Assembly: GCA_023433585.1 (NCBI GenBank)
Contig: JAEZCL010000098.1
Coordinates: forward strand, 1-64,000
Length of the DNA: 64,000 nucleotides
Reading direction: 5' to 3'
Source of the DNA: Pseudomonadota bacterium
GTDB taxonomy: Bacteria; Pseudomonadota; Alphaproteobacteria; Caulobacterales; Caulobacteraceae
Part shown: positions 52,803 to 61,957 of the stretch, piece by piece
Layout of the letters: each line of letters starts with the position of its first letter
How positions within the stretch are numbered: the first letter of the stretch is position 1
Translations under genes and position numbers: made by a program
Notes under the pieces: model-generated
Databases searched by the model: none
Told to the model about the DNA's origin: nothing
Seen by the model: only the letters and a program-made list of their open reading frames with translations

Positions 52803-53629
52803 TGCAGTCCAGATTGTCCCGCCGCTCGATCCTCGCCGGCGCCGCGGCCCTGAGCGCCGCCGCCTGCGCGCCGCGCGCCGCCGAGGCGGCGGCTCCGCGC
52901 CTGGGCGTCCAACTCTACACCGTGCGCGACCGCATGGCCCAGGACATGGCCGGAACCCTCGAGGCGGTGGCCCGCATCGGCTATCGGGAAGTGGAGTTCG
53001 CCGGCTATTTCGACACGCCCCCGGCCGGCGTGCGCCAGTACCTGGATGACGCGGGGCTGGCCGCGCCCGCCGCGCACATCGCCTTCACCGATGTCAGGGA
53101 CAACCCCGAACTGCCCATCGAACGGGCCGTGGTGGTGGGGCACCAGACCCTGATCGTGGCCTGGCTGCCCGAGGAGGAGCGCCGGACCCTGGACCAGTGG
53201 CGCGCCTGGGCCGACCGGTTCAACGGCTTCGCCGAGCAGTGCCGGGGCGCGGGCCTGCGCTTCGCCTATCACAACCACGACTTCGAGTTTCAGCCCATCG
53301 ACGGCGTCAAGCCGTTCGACCTCTTGCTGGAGCGCTGCGATCCCGCCCTGGTGGATTTCGAACTGGACCTGTTCTGGGCGGTCAAGGCGGGTGAGGACGT
53401 GAACGCGATCCTGGCTGCGAACCCGAACCGCTATCCCATGTGCCACGTCAAGGACATGGCGGCGGACGGGTCAATGGTCGACGTGGGAGCCGGCGTCATT
53501 GATTTCGCCGACATCTTCGCCCGTCACCGGTTCGCGCACTGGTTCGTCGAGCATGACGAGCCGGGCGACTCCCTGGCCTCGATCACCGCGAGCCACGCGG
53601 TCCTGGACGGACTCCTGCGCGCGGGATAG
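52802..53629 (+). CDS. Tat-exported sugar isomerase/epimerase-type TIM barrel
   Basis: A 275-residue TIM barrel of the same superfamily as the cytoplasmic protein at 48053 but shorter and preceded by a Tat signal (LSRRSILAGAAALSAAA). Metal and active-site segments include YREVEFAGYF, YHNHDFEF and FVEHDEPGD. Placed right after the GMC gene, it may act on the oxidised sugar in the periplasm, for instance as a keto-glycoside lyase/hydrolase; this is inference. It may be lipid-modified (AAC near the signal end). Confidence 0.88.
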   Translation: MQSRLSRRSILAGAAALSAAACAPRAAEAAAPRLGVQLYTVRDRMAQDMAGTLEAVARIGYREVEFAGYFDTPPAGVRQYLDDAGLAAPAAHIAFTDVRDNPELPIERAVVVGHQTLIVAWLPEEERRTLDQWRAWADRFNGFAEQCRGAGLRFAYHNHDFEFQPIDGVKPFDLLLERCDPALVDFELDLFWAVKAGEDVNAILAANPNRYPMCHVKDMAADGSMVDVGAGVIDFADIFARHRFAHWFVEHDEPGDSLASITASHAVLDGLLRAG

Positions 53630-53634
53630 AAGCC

Positions 53635-54126
53635 TCAGGCGGCGTCCTTGGGCGTCAGGACGTCGCCCACGGTGGGGCGGTCCTCGCTAAGCACCAGCGA
53701 CAGGTCGCGGGGGCGCACCACCTCGCCGCAGCAGCCGCAGGCGATGCGCGGCTCCAGCGAATGGCCGCAGGTCTTGTGGATCATGTCGACGCCGGAATCG
53801 CTGTCGCCGTAAAGATGCTTGGCGCCCCAGGCGTGCAGGGTCACCAGCACACCGTAGAGGTCCTTGCCCCGCGCGGTCAGGATATATTCGTTCCTCGGCG
53901 GCCGCTCGGAATAGAGTCGGGGCTCCAGCACCCCGTGGGCGACCAGGGTCTTGAGGCGGGCGGCCAGCACGTTGCGGGCCACGCCCAGGCGCTCCTGCCA
54001 CTGCTCGAAACGGGTCACGCCCTGGAAGGCGTCGCGGATCACCAGCAGCGTCCAGGGATCGCCGATCACCTCGAGGGTGGCGGCGATGGAGCAGCTCTGG
54101 CGGGAATAGTCGGCTGTGCGTCCCAT
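53635..54126 (-). CDS. HxlR family transcriptional regulator
   Basis: A 163-residue winged-helix regulator. The HxlR core is CSIAATLEVIGDPWTLLVIRDAFQG, with FEQWQERLGVARNVLAARLKTL as the DNA-binding part. A C-terminal tail has HxC/CxxC cysteines (THKTCGHS, ACGCCGEV) that could bind metal or sense redox. It is divergent from the thioesterase gene across a spacer containing a 15-bp palindrome, so it may control that transcript. Confidence 0.88.
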   Translation of the reverse strand: MGRTADYSRQSCSIAATLEVIGDPWTLLVIRDAFQGVTRFEQWQERLGVARNVLAARLKTLVAHGVLEPRLYSERPPRNEYILTARGKDLYGVLVTLHAWGAKHLYGDSDSGVDMIHKTCGHSLEPRIACGCCGEVVRPRDLSLVLSEDRPTVGDVLTPKDAA

Positions 54127-54178
54127 GGCCTAAAGGTGACGCTGCGGCAGGCTTTTGACAAGTGGGTTGCGATTCAAC

Positions 54179-54193
54179 ACTGAATAAGTCAGT
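54179..54193. promoter_or_regulatory. candidate HxlR operator
   Basis: ACTGA-ATAAG-TCAGT is a perfect 5-bp inverted repeat with a 5-base centre. It lies downstream of a TTGACA (54155-54160) that could be a -35 of a rightward promoter. It sits in the divergent HxlR/thioesterase spacer of 174 bases. Confidence 0.45.
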
Positions 54194-54300
54194 CTTGTTT
54201 GGCAACGGACATCGCGGCGTGATGACGCGCCCGGCGTTCCCCTGCATCCCTCGACTTGCGGGCGGAGACTCGCCGCCGGTCGCCGTCCGTCCTTTCTGCT

Positions 54301-55152
54301 ATGTCGACGCCCATGTCCGATTCTCCTGACGATCCCCTCTACCGCGCGCTCACCCTGACCCCTGACGGCGACGCCCTGACCGCCGCGCTTTCCGGTGAGT
54401 TCTCCAACGGTCCGGTCAGTGCGCCGCCCGAGGCGGGCTTTCCGTTCGGGGGGCTGCTGGCGGCCCTGTGCGCCGAGGCCATGCGCCGGGGCCTGGGGAT
54501 CGACGCGCCGCTGCGCACCCTGAACGTCCAGTATCTGGCGGCGGCGAAATACGGCCAGGCGCTGACACTCCGCCCCCGGATGCTGCGCGGCGGGCGCACG
54601 GTGGCCTATTCGGTGCTGGAGGCGGGCCAGGGCGAACGCCTGACCCATCACGCCACGGCCACCTGGGGGCGGGACGCCGATGATGCGGCCAGGCTAGCGC
54701 CGCTCAGTGCGCCGCCGCCGCCCCTGGACAGGCTGGACCTGGCGCGGACCCTGAAAGGACCGATGCAGCCGCGCTTCGCCCAGCATGTGGAGTATCGGTT
54801 CGAGAGCGGGCCGCATATCCTGGGCGGCAATGAGGGCCGGGCGGCGGTTGAACGGCTGTGGATGCGGACCCGGGACGGCGCGCCGCTGGACGAGGTGCGC
54901 CTTTGCTACCTGCTGGATGCGCTTTATCCGCCCGCCTGGACCACCACCAAGGCGCCGCCGATGATGACCACGGTGGACCTGCGCTACGATATCCTGACCA
55001 CGCCGAACGCCCGGACCGCGCCAGACGGATGGGCCTTTTTCGAATTCCGCATGCTGGACCTGGGCCTGGGCTGGACGGTGGACGAAGTCGCCTGCTGGGG
55101 CGTCGATGGAACGCCGCTGGCGCTGTCGCGGCAACGGCGCAAGCTGCTGTAA
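54301..55152 (+). CDS. acyl-CoA thioesterase (double hotdog fold)
   Basis: A 283-residue TesB-like thioesterase family protein with two hotdog repeats. The first has FPFGGLLAALCAEAMRRGLG and VQYLAAAKYGQALTL; the second has LCYLLDALYPPAWTTTKAPP and FEFRMLDLGLGWTVDEVACW. It hydrolyses an acyl-CoA to acid and CoA in the cytoplasm. ATG 54301 or ATG 54313 starts the protein. It precedes the thiolase, suggesting a shared fatty-acid function, but a large hairpin separates them. Confidence 0.88.
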   Translation: MSTPMSDSPDDPLYRALTLTPDGDALTAALSGEFSNGPVSAPPEAGFPFGGLLAALCAEAMRRGLGIDAPLRTLNVQYLAAAKYGQALTLRPRMLRGGRTVAYSVLEAGQGERLTHHATATWGRDADDAARLAPLSAPPPPLDRLDLARTLKGPMQPRFAQHVEYRFESGPHILGGNEGRAAVERLWMRTRDGAPLDEVRLCYLLDALYPPAWTTTKAPPMMTTVDLRYDILTTPNARTAPDGWAFFEFRMLDLGLGWTVDEVACWGVDGTPLALSRQRRKLL

Positions 55153-55162
55153 GATCGCAAGT

Positions 55163-55244
55163 GGTGCTAGTGCTAGTGAGTCGTGAGTAGGCAAGCCGAG
55201 GTCAGCCCGCATCGCCCTACTCACGACTCACTAGCACCAGCACC
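55163..55244. repeat. 29-bp inverted repeat between thioesterase and thiolase
   Basis: The arm 55170-55191 is perfectly complementary to 55216-55237 (22 bp), and with one mismatch the stem extends to 55163 and 55244. The loop is 24 bases. It could terminate the thioesterase transcript or be processed as mRNA structure. There is no T-run. The repeating GTGAGTCGTGAGT-type arm suggests a local repeat rather than an ordinary terminator. Confidence 0.6.
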
Positions 55245-55297
55245 CCGGCATGCCCGCCGTCTCGATCTGCCGAACATCAGATTTCAGGAACCCCGTC

Positions 55298-56479
55298 ATG
55301 ACCGATCCCATCGTCATCTGTTCGTTCGCCCGCACCCCCATGGGCGGCTTCCAGGGCGTGTTCTCCGGCGTGAAGTCCACCGCGCTGGGCGCGGCGGCGG
55401 TCAAGGCGGCGGTCGAGCGCTCCGGCGTGGCCTCCGCGCACGTCCAGCAGATATTCATGGGCTGCGTCCTGCCGGCGGGCCTGGGCCAGGCCCCGGCGCG
55501 CCAGGCGGCCATCGGCGCGGGCCTGGGCCGTCATGTGGAGGCGACCACCGTCAACAAGATGTGCGGCTCGGGGCTTCAGGCCGCCATGATGGCCCATGAC
55601 GCGCTGAAGGCCGGGACGGCGGACGTGATCGTGGCGGGCGGCATGGAGTCCATGACCGGCGCGCCCTATGTCATGGCCAAGCACCGGGGCGGCGCCCGCA
55701 TCGGCCACGACGTGATTTCCGACAGCATGTATCTGGACGGGCTGGAGGACGCCTACACCCCCGGCAAGCTGATGGGCGCCTTCGCCGAGGACTCGGCCCG
55801 GAAATACCAGTTCACCCGCGAAGACCAGGACGCCTACGCCATCGAAAGCCTGAACCGCGCGAACGCGGCCATCGCCTCGGGCGCGTTCGAGGCCGAGATC
55901 ACGCCGGTGGAGGTGACCAGCCGCAAGGGCACCGAGACGGTCGCGGTGGACGAACAGCCCGGCAAGGCGCGGCCCGACAAGGTCCCGACCCTGAAACCCG
56001 CCTTCGCCAAGGACGGCACCATCACCGCCGCCAACGCCAGCTCTATCTCGGACGGCGCCGCCGCCCTGGTGCTGACCCGCGAAAGCACGGCACGCGCCCT
56101 GAACCTGCCCGTCGTCGCCCGGGTCGCCGCCCACGCCGCCCACGCCCACGAGCCGGGCCTGTTCACCACCGCCCCGGTCCCGGCCATGCAGAAGGCCCTG
56201 GAGCGCGCCGGCTGGTCCGCCGCCGAGGTGGACCTGTGGGAGGTGAACGAGGCTTTCGCCGTGGTGGCCATGATCGCCATGCGCGAGCTGGACATCGACC
56301 ATGCGAAGCTGAACGTGAACGGCGGCGCCTGCGCCCTGGGCCATCCCATCGGCGCCTCGGGCGCGCGGGTGCTGTCCACCCTGCTGGCGGCGCTTCAGGC
56401 GCGCGGCGGGAAAAAGGGCGTGGCGTCCCTGTGCATCGGCGGCGGCGAGGCCGTGGCCATGGCGGTGGAAATGGTCTGA
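55298..56479 (+). CDS. acetyl-CoA C-acyltransferase (thiolase)
   Basis: A 393-residue type II thiolase. The nucleophilic cysteine is in NKMCGSGLQAA, GHPIGASGARVL contains the His, and SLCIGGGEAVAM the second Cys. It either condenses two acetyl-CoA or cleaves 3-ketoacyl-CoA; the sequence alone does not decide. ATG 55298 (MTDPIVICSFARTP) was chosen; an in-frame reading from 55250 runs back into the hairpin region. Confidence 0.93.
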   Translation: MTDPIVICSFARTPMGGFQGVFSGVKSTALGAAAVKAAVERSGVASAHVQQIFMGCVLPAGLGQAPARQAAIGAGLGRHVEATTVNKMCGSGLQAAMMAHDALKAGTADVIVAGGMESMTGAPYVMAKHRGGARIGHDVISDSMYLDGLEDAYTPGKLMGAFAEDSARKYQFTREDQDAYAIESLNRANAAIASGAFEAEITPVEVTSRKGTETVAVDEQPGKARPDKVPTLKPAFAKDGTITAANASSISDGAAALVLTRESTARALNLPVVARVAAHAAHAHEPGLFTTAPVPAMQKALERAGWSAAEVDLWEVNEAFAVVAMIAMRELDIDHAKLNVNGGACALGHPIGASGARVLSTLLAALQARGGKKGVASLCIGGGEAVAMAVEMV

Positions 56480-56518
56480 GCCTCTGGCCAGGGACGCCGT
56501 GGCCGCTAAGCTGACCCC

Positions 56519-56962
56519 ATGACCGCCGCCGAGATCGTCGCCCTTCTGGACCTTTCGCCCCATCCCGAGGGCGGCTGGTTCCGCGAGACGTTCCGGGACC
56601 GGACCGAGATCGCGCCGGGCCGCGCCGTCTCCACCGCCATCCATTACCTGCTGGAGGCGGGGCAGAGATCGCACTGGCACCGGGTCACGGACGCCTCCGA
56701 GGTCTGGGTCTTCAACGCCGGCGAACCGCTGGAGCTGCTGGTCGCCGCGACCGGCGCCGATGAACCGGTCCGCCATGTGCTGGGCGCGGACCTGAAGGCG
56801 GGCCAGCGCCCCCATGCGGTGGTCCCGGCGAACGCCTGGCAGGCGGCCCGGCCGCTGGGCGACTGGACGCTGGTCACCTGCACGGTGGCGCCCGGCTTCG
56901 TCTTCGACCGTTTCGAGATGGCGCCGCCCGACTGGGCGCCCGGCCGGGGAGACCCCGCATGA
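56519..56962 (+). CDS. DUF985 cupin protein
   Basis: A 147-residue single cupin domain (DUF985). It opens with EIVALLDLSPHPEGGWFRETF, and SHWHRVTDASEVWVFNAGEPLEL is the first cupin motif, with an altered His pattern typical of DUF985. Function unknown; some DUF985 proteins relate to sugar or nucleoside metabolism. It overlaps the next gene by four bases (ATGA). Confidence 0.85.
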   Translation: MTAAEIVALLDLSPHPEGGWFRETFRDRTEIAPGRAVSTAIHYLLEAGQRSHWHRVTDASEVWVFNAGEPLELLVAATGADEPVRHVLGADLKAGQRPHAVVPANAWQAARPLGDWTLVTCTVAPGFVFDRFEMAPPDWAPGRGDPA

Positions 56963-57981
56963 CCCTGCACCGCCGCAGTCTGCTGACCGCCGCAGGCATG
57001 GGTCTGACCGCCGGATCCGTCCATGCCGCATCCGGGCCCCAGGCGCCCTGGAGCGAGGCCGTGCGCGCCGCCGCCGTCACGCCCGAACGTGCGCCCGCCG
57101 ATCCGACCGAGACCGTGCGCCTGTGGCCGAACGGGGCCCCCGGCGGTGAAAACGTCACCGTGGTCGCCGAGGTGAACGAACGCTCCACCGACCCGGCCTG
57201 GCGCGACCGTTTCGCCGTCTATACGACCGACCCGATCCTGACCGTGTTCCGGCCGCAGCGGCCGAACGGCGCGGCCCTGCTGCTCATTCCCGGCGGCGGC
57301 TATCGCTGGGCCGTGGTGGACAAGGAGGGCTACGACTGCGCCCGGGTGTTCGCGGCGGCGGGGATCACCTGTTTCGTGCTGCGCTACCGCCTGCCCGGCG
57401 ACAACTGGGCGGCCGGGCCGGACGCGCCGCTTCAGGACGCCCAGCGGGCCATGCGCCTGATCCGGGCCGGTGCGGCCGAATACGGAATCGACCCGGCCCG
57501 CATCGCCGCCCTGGGCGCTTCGGCCGGCGGGCACCTGGCCGGGACCCTGGCCGCGCGGTATTGGGATCAGGTTTATGAGCCGGCGGACGCGGTCGACGCC
57601 GTCCCGGCCCGCCCGGACCTGTCGATCCTGATGTATCCGGTGGCGACCCTGACCGACCCGCACGTCCACGCCGGGTCGCGTCGTTTCCTGCTTGGGGACA
57701 GCCCGACGCCGGACCAGATCCGCGATTGGTCGCTGGAGACCATGCCCCGGCGCGACACCCCGCCCACCTTCATCGTCCACGCCATGGACGACGGCGCCGT
57801 GCCGCCCGAGAACGCCCTGATGCTGACTGCGGCCCTGCGCGCGGCGAACACGCCGGTCGAGACGCACCTGTTCGAGGAGGGCGGCCACGGCTTCGGCATC
57901 CGCCTGATCCAGGGCCGCCCGGCCGCCGTCTGGCCCGAACTGGTCCTGGCCTGGGGCGCCCGGCACGGCTGGCTGGGCTGA
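56959..57981 (+). CDS. Tat-exported alpha/beta hydrolase (acetylxylan-esterase-like)
   Basis: A 340-residue secreted esterase. Tat signal HRRSLLTAAGMGLTAGSVHAA; the oxyanion region GGGYRWAVVDKEGY, nucleophile motif GASAGGHLAG, and a late GGHGFGI supply the serine, and likely the histidine, of the catalytic triad. It resembles BD-FAE/acetylxylan esterases acting on plant polysaccharide or a related ester. Translation is coupled to the cupin gene. Confidence 0.88.
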   Translation: MTLHRRSLLTAAGMGLTAGSVHAASGPQAPWSEAVRAAAVTPERAPADPTETVRLWPNGAPGGENVTVVAEVNERSTDPAWRDRFAVYTTDPILTVFRPQRPNGAALLLIPGGGYRWAVVDKEGYDCARVFAAAGITCFVLRYRLPGDNWAAGPDAPLQDAQRAMRLIRAGAAEYGIDPARIAALGASAGGHLAGTLAARYWDQVYEPADAVDAVPARPDLSILMYPVATLTDPHVHAGSRRFLLGDSPTPDQIRDWSLETMPRRDTPPTFIVHAMDDGAVPPENALMLTAALRAANTPVETHLFEEGGHGFGIRLIQGRPAAVWPELVLAWGARHGWLG

Positions 57982-57984
57982 GCC

Positions 57985-58698
57985 TCAGACCTTGCGGAAC
58001 TGCAGGAAGATGGGCGCGGTGTCGCCCAGCTTCTTCTCTTCATAGCGGGTGGTCACATGATCGGCCGGAGCGATGCGCCAGTCGTCCGCGTCTTCCGCCG
58101 GCCATTCCAGCCCCGCCGCCCGCAGGAACCGCTCGTGCGCCCAGGCGGCGTAGTCCTTCCACTCGGTGACGAAGCGCAGCAGGCCGCCCGGCTTCAGCAG
58201 CCGCGCGATCTCGGCCGCCGTCTCGTCCTGGATCAGGCGGCGCTTGTTGTGCCGCGCCTTGGGCCAGGGGTCGGGGAACAGGATCATCACCCGGTCCAGC
58301 GACGCATCCGGCAGGGCCGACATGATCGCCCGCGCGTCGCCCGCGTGGATGCGCACGTTCTCAAGGCCCATTTCCTCGACATGACGCAGGGCCGAACCCA
58401 CGCCGTTCAGGAACGGCTCGCAGCCGATCATCAGCGTCTCGGGATTGCGCCGCGCCTGTTCGGCCAGATGCTCGCCTCCGCCGAAGCCGATCTCCAGCCA
58501 GACCTCCCTGGCCCCCGGCATGAGCGCCTTCGGATCGATGGGCCCGGCCTCGGGATCGGGAACCGCGATGGTCGGCAACAGCGTGTCGAACAGGGCCGCC
58601 TGGCGCGGCTTCAGGGTGCGCGAGCGGATGCGCCCGAACGAGCGCATGGGACCCCAGGTGGGGACCGGGTCTTCCGCCTTGTCTTCGGCTTCGCTCAT
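57985..58698 (-). CDS. trmB: tRNA (guanine-N7-)-methyltransferase
   Basis: A 237-residue SAM-dependent methyltransferase that makes m7G46 in tRNA. SAM motif I is WLEIGFGGGEHLAEQ, and the catalytic motif FPDPWPKARHNKRRLI is intact. ATG 58698 overlaps the dapD stop by one base. First of a coupled minus-strand series with dapD, a HAD phosphatase and argB (transcription order is argB to trmB). Confidence 0.95.
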   Translation of the reverse strand: MSEAEDKAEDPVPTWGPMRSFGRIRSRTLKPRQAALFDTLLPTIAVPDPEAGPIDPKALMPGAREVWLEIGFGGGEHLAEQARRNPETLMIGCEPFLNGVGSALRHVEEMGLENVRIHAGDARAIMSALPDASLDRVMILFPDPWPKARHNKRRLIQDETAAEIARLLKPGGLLRFVTEWKDYAAWAHERFLRAAGLEWPAEDADDWRIAPADHVTTRYEEKKLGDTAPIFLQFRKV

Positions 58699-59549
58699 CA
58701 GTCCCGCAGCAGTTCGTTGACGCCGGTCTTGGCGCGGGTCTGGGCGTCCACCCGCTTGACGATGACGGCGCAGTACAGAGACGGCCCGCCCTTCGGATCG
58801 GGCAGCGAACCGGGCACGACGACGCTGTAGGCGGGCACCTCGCCACGCGTCACCTCGCCCGTCGCCCGGTCCACGATCTTCGTCGAGGCCGACAGATAGA
58901 CGCCCATGGCCAGCACCGCGCCCTCGCGCACGATCACGCCCTCGGCCACCTCGGCCCGGGCGCCGATGAAACAGCCGTCCTCGATGATCGTCGGATTGGC
59001 CTGCAGCGGCTCCAGCACCCCGCCGATGCCCGCCCCGCCGGACAGGTGCACGTTTCTGCCGATCTGGGCGCACGATCCGACGGTGGCCCAGGCGTCCACC
59101 ATGGCGCCCTCGTCCACATATGCCCCGATGTTCACGAAGGACGGCATCAGCACGACGTTCTTGCCGATGAAGGCCCCGCGCCGCACGAAGCTGCCCGGCA
59201 CGGCGCGGAAGCCCGCGTCGCGGAACTGCTCCTCGCTCCAGCTGCTGAATTTGTTGGGAACCTTGTCCCACCACGGGCCATGGCCGGCGTGCGGCGCGGT
59301 GAAGCCCTTGCCTGCGGTGCGCATGACCTCGTTGTCGTTGAGGCGGAAGGACAGCAGGACCGCTTTCTTCAGCCATTGATGGGTCGTCCAGACGCCGTCG
59401 GCGCCGCGCGAGGCCACCCGCGCCTGGCCGGAATCCAGCAGCGCCAGGGCGGCCTTGACCGCATCGCGCGCCTCGCCCGTCGTCTGGGGCGACAGGGCGG
59501 CGCGGTCCTCCCACGCGGCCTCGATCACGGATTCCAGTAGCAGGGTCAT
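58698..59549 (-). CDS. dapD: tetrahydrodipicolinate N-succinyltransferase
   Basis: A 283-residue trimeric left-handed beta-helix enzyme in the succinylase branch of lysine and meso-DAP synthesis; it succinylates tetrahydrodipicolinate. Hexapeptide repeats run through the middle ([40 protein letters not shown]). It overlaps the HAD gene by four bases and trmB by one. dapE, the usual partner, is not adjacent on this side. Confidence 0.96.
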   Translation of the reverse strand: MTLLLESVIEAAWEDRAALSPQTTGEARDAVKAALALLDSGQARVASRGADGVWTTHQWLKKAVLLSFRLNDNEVMRTAGKGFTAPHAGHGPWWDKVPNKFSSWSEEQFRDAGFRAVPGSFVRRGAFIGKNVVLMPSFVNIGAYVDEGAMVDAWATVGSCAQIGRNVHLSGGAGIGGVLEPLQANPTIIEDGCFIGARAEVAEGVIVREGAVLAMGVYLSASTKIVDRATGEVTRGEVPAYSVVVPGSLPDPKGGPSLYCAVIVKRVDAQTRAKTGVNELLRD

Positions 59550-60205
59550 GCGGCGTCTTTCATCAGGCGGTTCAGGAAGGGCGGCAGGGCTTCAGCCCGG
59601 TGGTCCACGAAATCGGCGGTCGAAACCGGGGCGTGGGCGCCCACCAGCACCGTGGTCATGCCGATCTCGGCGGCGGGCTTCAGGTTCTTCTCGGTGTCCT
59701 CGAAAAAGGCCGTCCGGCGTGGATCGACCCCGTGCCGTTCGATCAGCCGGGCGAAGGCGCGCGGGTCCGGCTTGGGGATCAGGTCGGAGGCCTCAATGTG
59801 GAACACGTCGTCGAACAGGTCGGCGATGTCCAGCGCCGCCAGCACCCGCTCCGCATGGGCCGCCGCCCCGTTGGTGAACACCAGCCGCCGTCCGGGCAAC
59901 CGGGCCAGCCCCGCGCGCAGCGCCGCGTCGGGCGTCAGGCAGTCCAGCTCCACCTGATGCACCTCGGCCAGGAATTCATGCGGGTCCACCCGGTGGTTCA
60001 GCATCAGCCCGTTCAGCGACGTGCCGTGTTCGCGCAGATACTTCAGCTGCAGTTCCCGCGCCGCCTCGGCCGCCAAGCCCACAGTGCGCACGAAATAGGC
60101 GTTGATGCGGTCCTGAACCCGCCTCATCAGACCGCATTCGGGCGGATAGAGGGTGTTGTCCATGTCGAACACCCAGTGCTCGACATGATCCAGCGAACGG
60201 GTCAC
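59546..60205 (-). CDS. HAD superfamily pyrimidine 5'-nucleotidase
   Basis: A 219-residue phosphatase with HAD motif [11 protein letters not shown], motif [15 protein letters not shown], and motif [14 protein letters not shown] ... [10 protein letters not shown]. This is the SDT1/pyrimidine nucleotidase-like subfamily common in alphaproteobacteria. It removes phosphate from a small substrate, possibly UMP/CMP. Tightly coupled between argB and dapD by four-base overlaps. Confidence 0.9.
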   Translation of the reverse strand: MTRSLDHVEHWVFDMDNTLYPPECGLMRRVQDRINAYFVRTVGLAAEAARELQLKYLREHGTSLNGLMLNHRVDPHEFLAEVHQVELDCLTPDAALRAGLARLPGRRLVFTNGAAAHAERVLAALDIADLFDDVFHIEASDLIPKPDPRAFARLIERHGVDPRRTAFFEDTEKNLKPAAEIGMTTVLVGAHAPVSTADFVDHRAEALPPFLNRLMKDAA

Positions 60206-61143
60206 GCCTTCACCAGGGTTCCGGCGCCGTGCTCGGTGAACAGCTCCACCAGCATGGCGTGAGGGCGTCGTCCGTCCAGGATGACCACCGCCTCGACCCC
60301 GGCCTTGACCGCCGCCATGGCGGTCTGGAGCTTCGGGATCATGCCGCCGGTGGCCACGCCGTCGTCGATCAGCGCCTGAGCTTCCGCCACCGTCATCTGC
60401 CGGATGACCTGGCCGTCCTTGTCCAGCACACCCTTCACGTCCGTGAGCAGCAACATGCGCTTGGCCCGCAGCGAGCCCGCCACGGCGCCCGCCACCGTAT
60501 CGGCGTTGACGTTGTAGGTGCGCCCGTCCTCCGCGACTCCAATGGGGGCGATGACGGGCACCCAGTCTTCGGATTCCGAGGCGATCAGGCCCCGGATCAG
60601 CTTGGGGTCCACCCGGGTCGGCTCGCCCACGAAACCCAGATCGACCTCATGTTCGATCATGCTGTCGGGATCGCTCTTGGTGCGGCGGGTCTTCTCCACC
60701 GTCAGGAGGCCCGCATCCTTGCCCGACAGGCCGACGCCGCGAACGTCCGCCTCCTTGCCCGCCACGGTGATCCAGTGGGCGATCACCTTGTTGACCGCGC
60801 CGGACAGGACCATCTCGGCCACCTGCATGGTCTCGGCGTCCGTCACGCGCAGCCCGTCCACGAACTGGGACTTGACGCCCGCCCGGTCCAGCATGGCCGA
60901 AATCTGCGGCCCACCGCCGTGGACGACCACAGGATTGACGCCCATCAGCTTCAGCAGCACCACATCGGCGGCGAACTGGCGGGCCACCGCCTCCTCGCCC
61001 ATCGCGTGGCCGCCGTATTTGATCACCACGGTCTCGCGGTCATAGACCTGGATGTAAGGCAGCGCCTCGGCCAGGGTCCGGGCCGTGGCCCAGCCGCGTT
61101 CCTCGGACTGGCGTTCGTCTTCTGTCAGGGCGTCTTTGATCAT
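60202..61143 (-). CDS. argB: acetylglutamate kinase
   Basis: A 313-residue amino-acid kinase for arginine synthesis, phosphorylating N-acetylglutamate. The lysine/GG motif is [11 protein letters not shown], substrate site [17 protein letters not shown], and [12 protein letters not shown] lies in the ATP-binding part. An N-terminal helix before the fold is consistent with arginine-feedback-sensitive hexameric forms. First gene of the argB-HAD-dapD-trmB unit. Confidence 0.96.
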   Translation of the reverse strand: MIKDALTEDERQSEERGWATARTLAEALPYIQVYDRETVVIKYGGHAMGEEAVARQFAADVVLLKLMGVNPVVVHGGGPQISAMLDRAGVKSQFVDGLRVTDAETMQVAEMVLSGAVNKVIAHWITVAGKEADVRGVGLSGKDAGLLTVEKTRRTKSDPDSMIEHEVDLGFVGEPTRVDPKLIRGLIASESEDWVPVIAPIGVAEDGRTYNVNADTVAGAVAGSLRAKRMLLLTDVKGVLDKDGQVIRQMTVAEAQALIDDGVATGGMIPKLQTAMAAVKAGVEAVVILDGRRPHAMLVELFTEHGAGTLVKA

Positions 61144-61213
61144 CGTCCGCGCGCGATAGCGGACATGGGCGGCGCTGTCACGACAAAGCGCCGCCCAAAC
61201 CGTCCTGGCGAGT

Positions 61214-61714
61214 CTATTCCGCCGCCAGCGCCCGCGGGTTCGGAGACTCGTCCGCCAGCCGGGTCAGATCCGAATCCGTCTTGGATTCCTCCTTCAGGGT
61301 CTCGTCCAGAAGGCGCGCGGCGTCGGGCAGCTCCAGCAGCTCGGCCCAGCGCTTGAGCGTGCCATAGCGGGTGATCTCGTAATGCTCCACCGCCTGGGCC
61401 GCCGAGATCAGTCCCGCGTCCAGCGCGGGGGTGTCCTTGTATTCCTCCAGAATCTCCTCGCCCTCGGCGATGATCCCCTCGATGGCCTCGCAGGTCTTGC
61501 CCATCGCGCGCTTGCCGATGATGTCGAACACCTGCTGCAGGCGCTCGATCTGCCCTTCGGTCTCCTCCAGGTGTTTCTCGAAGGCGGCTTTCAGGGCCGG
61601 GGCCTGGGCGCCGCGGGCCATCTTGGGCAGCGCCTTGGCGATCTTGCGCTCGGCGTAATAGATGTCCTTGAGGGTGTCGTAGAACAGGTTGTCCAGGGTT
61701 TTCTCGGTCGCCAT
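61214..61714 (-). CDS. DUF892 (YciE-like) ferritin-superfamily protein
   Basis: A 166-residue four-helix protein of the DUF892 family. It opens [34 protein letters not shown] and shows the family Glu and His positions for a metal centre ([19 protein letters not shown]). Such proteins are often stress- or sigma-factor-controlled. GAAGGGAGTGATCCG precedes ATG 61714, which was chosen over an in-frame start 36 bases upstream. Confidence 0.9.
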   Translation of the reverse strand: MATEKTLDNLFYDTLKDIYYAERKIAKALPKMARGAQAPALKAAFEKHLEETEGQIERLQQVFDIIGKRAMGKTCEAIEGIIAEGEEILEEYKDTPALDAGLISAAQAVEHYEITRYGTLKRWAELLELPDAARLLDETLKEESKTDSDLTRLADESPNPRALAAE

Positions 61715-61816
61715 CGGATCACTCCCTTCCGTTTGAGTGGCGGTTGACAACCGGATGGGCGCGATGATGTTCCCGGCTCGCGGAACCGATCACAAGCACG
61801 ACCGGTTCACGGTGTC

Positions 61817-61957
61817 ATGGATGGGGATCGCACAGAACCGCAACCCGAAATGCCGGACGCCGAGCTGGCGCGCCGACTGCTGGAGCGCGGCTTCTATCGG
61901 CTCGAGACGCCGCGCCGGGCGCCGGAGGGTCACGAGCCGAAGGGCGCGAAAGACTAG
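61817..61957 (+). CDS. small hypothetical protein, 46 residues
   Basis: A short frame with strongly GC3-biased, gene-like codon use. The product is MDGDRTEPQPEMPDAELARR, followed by LLERGFYRLETPRRAPEGH and a charged tail. It is highly charged, with a predicted helix at about residues 14-27. No homologue recognised and no strong Shine-Dalgarno. It is divergent from DUF892 and its stop overlaps the stop of the facing gene. Confidence 0.45.
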   Translation: MDGDRTEPQPEMPDAELARRLLERGFYRLETPRRAPEGHEPKGAKD

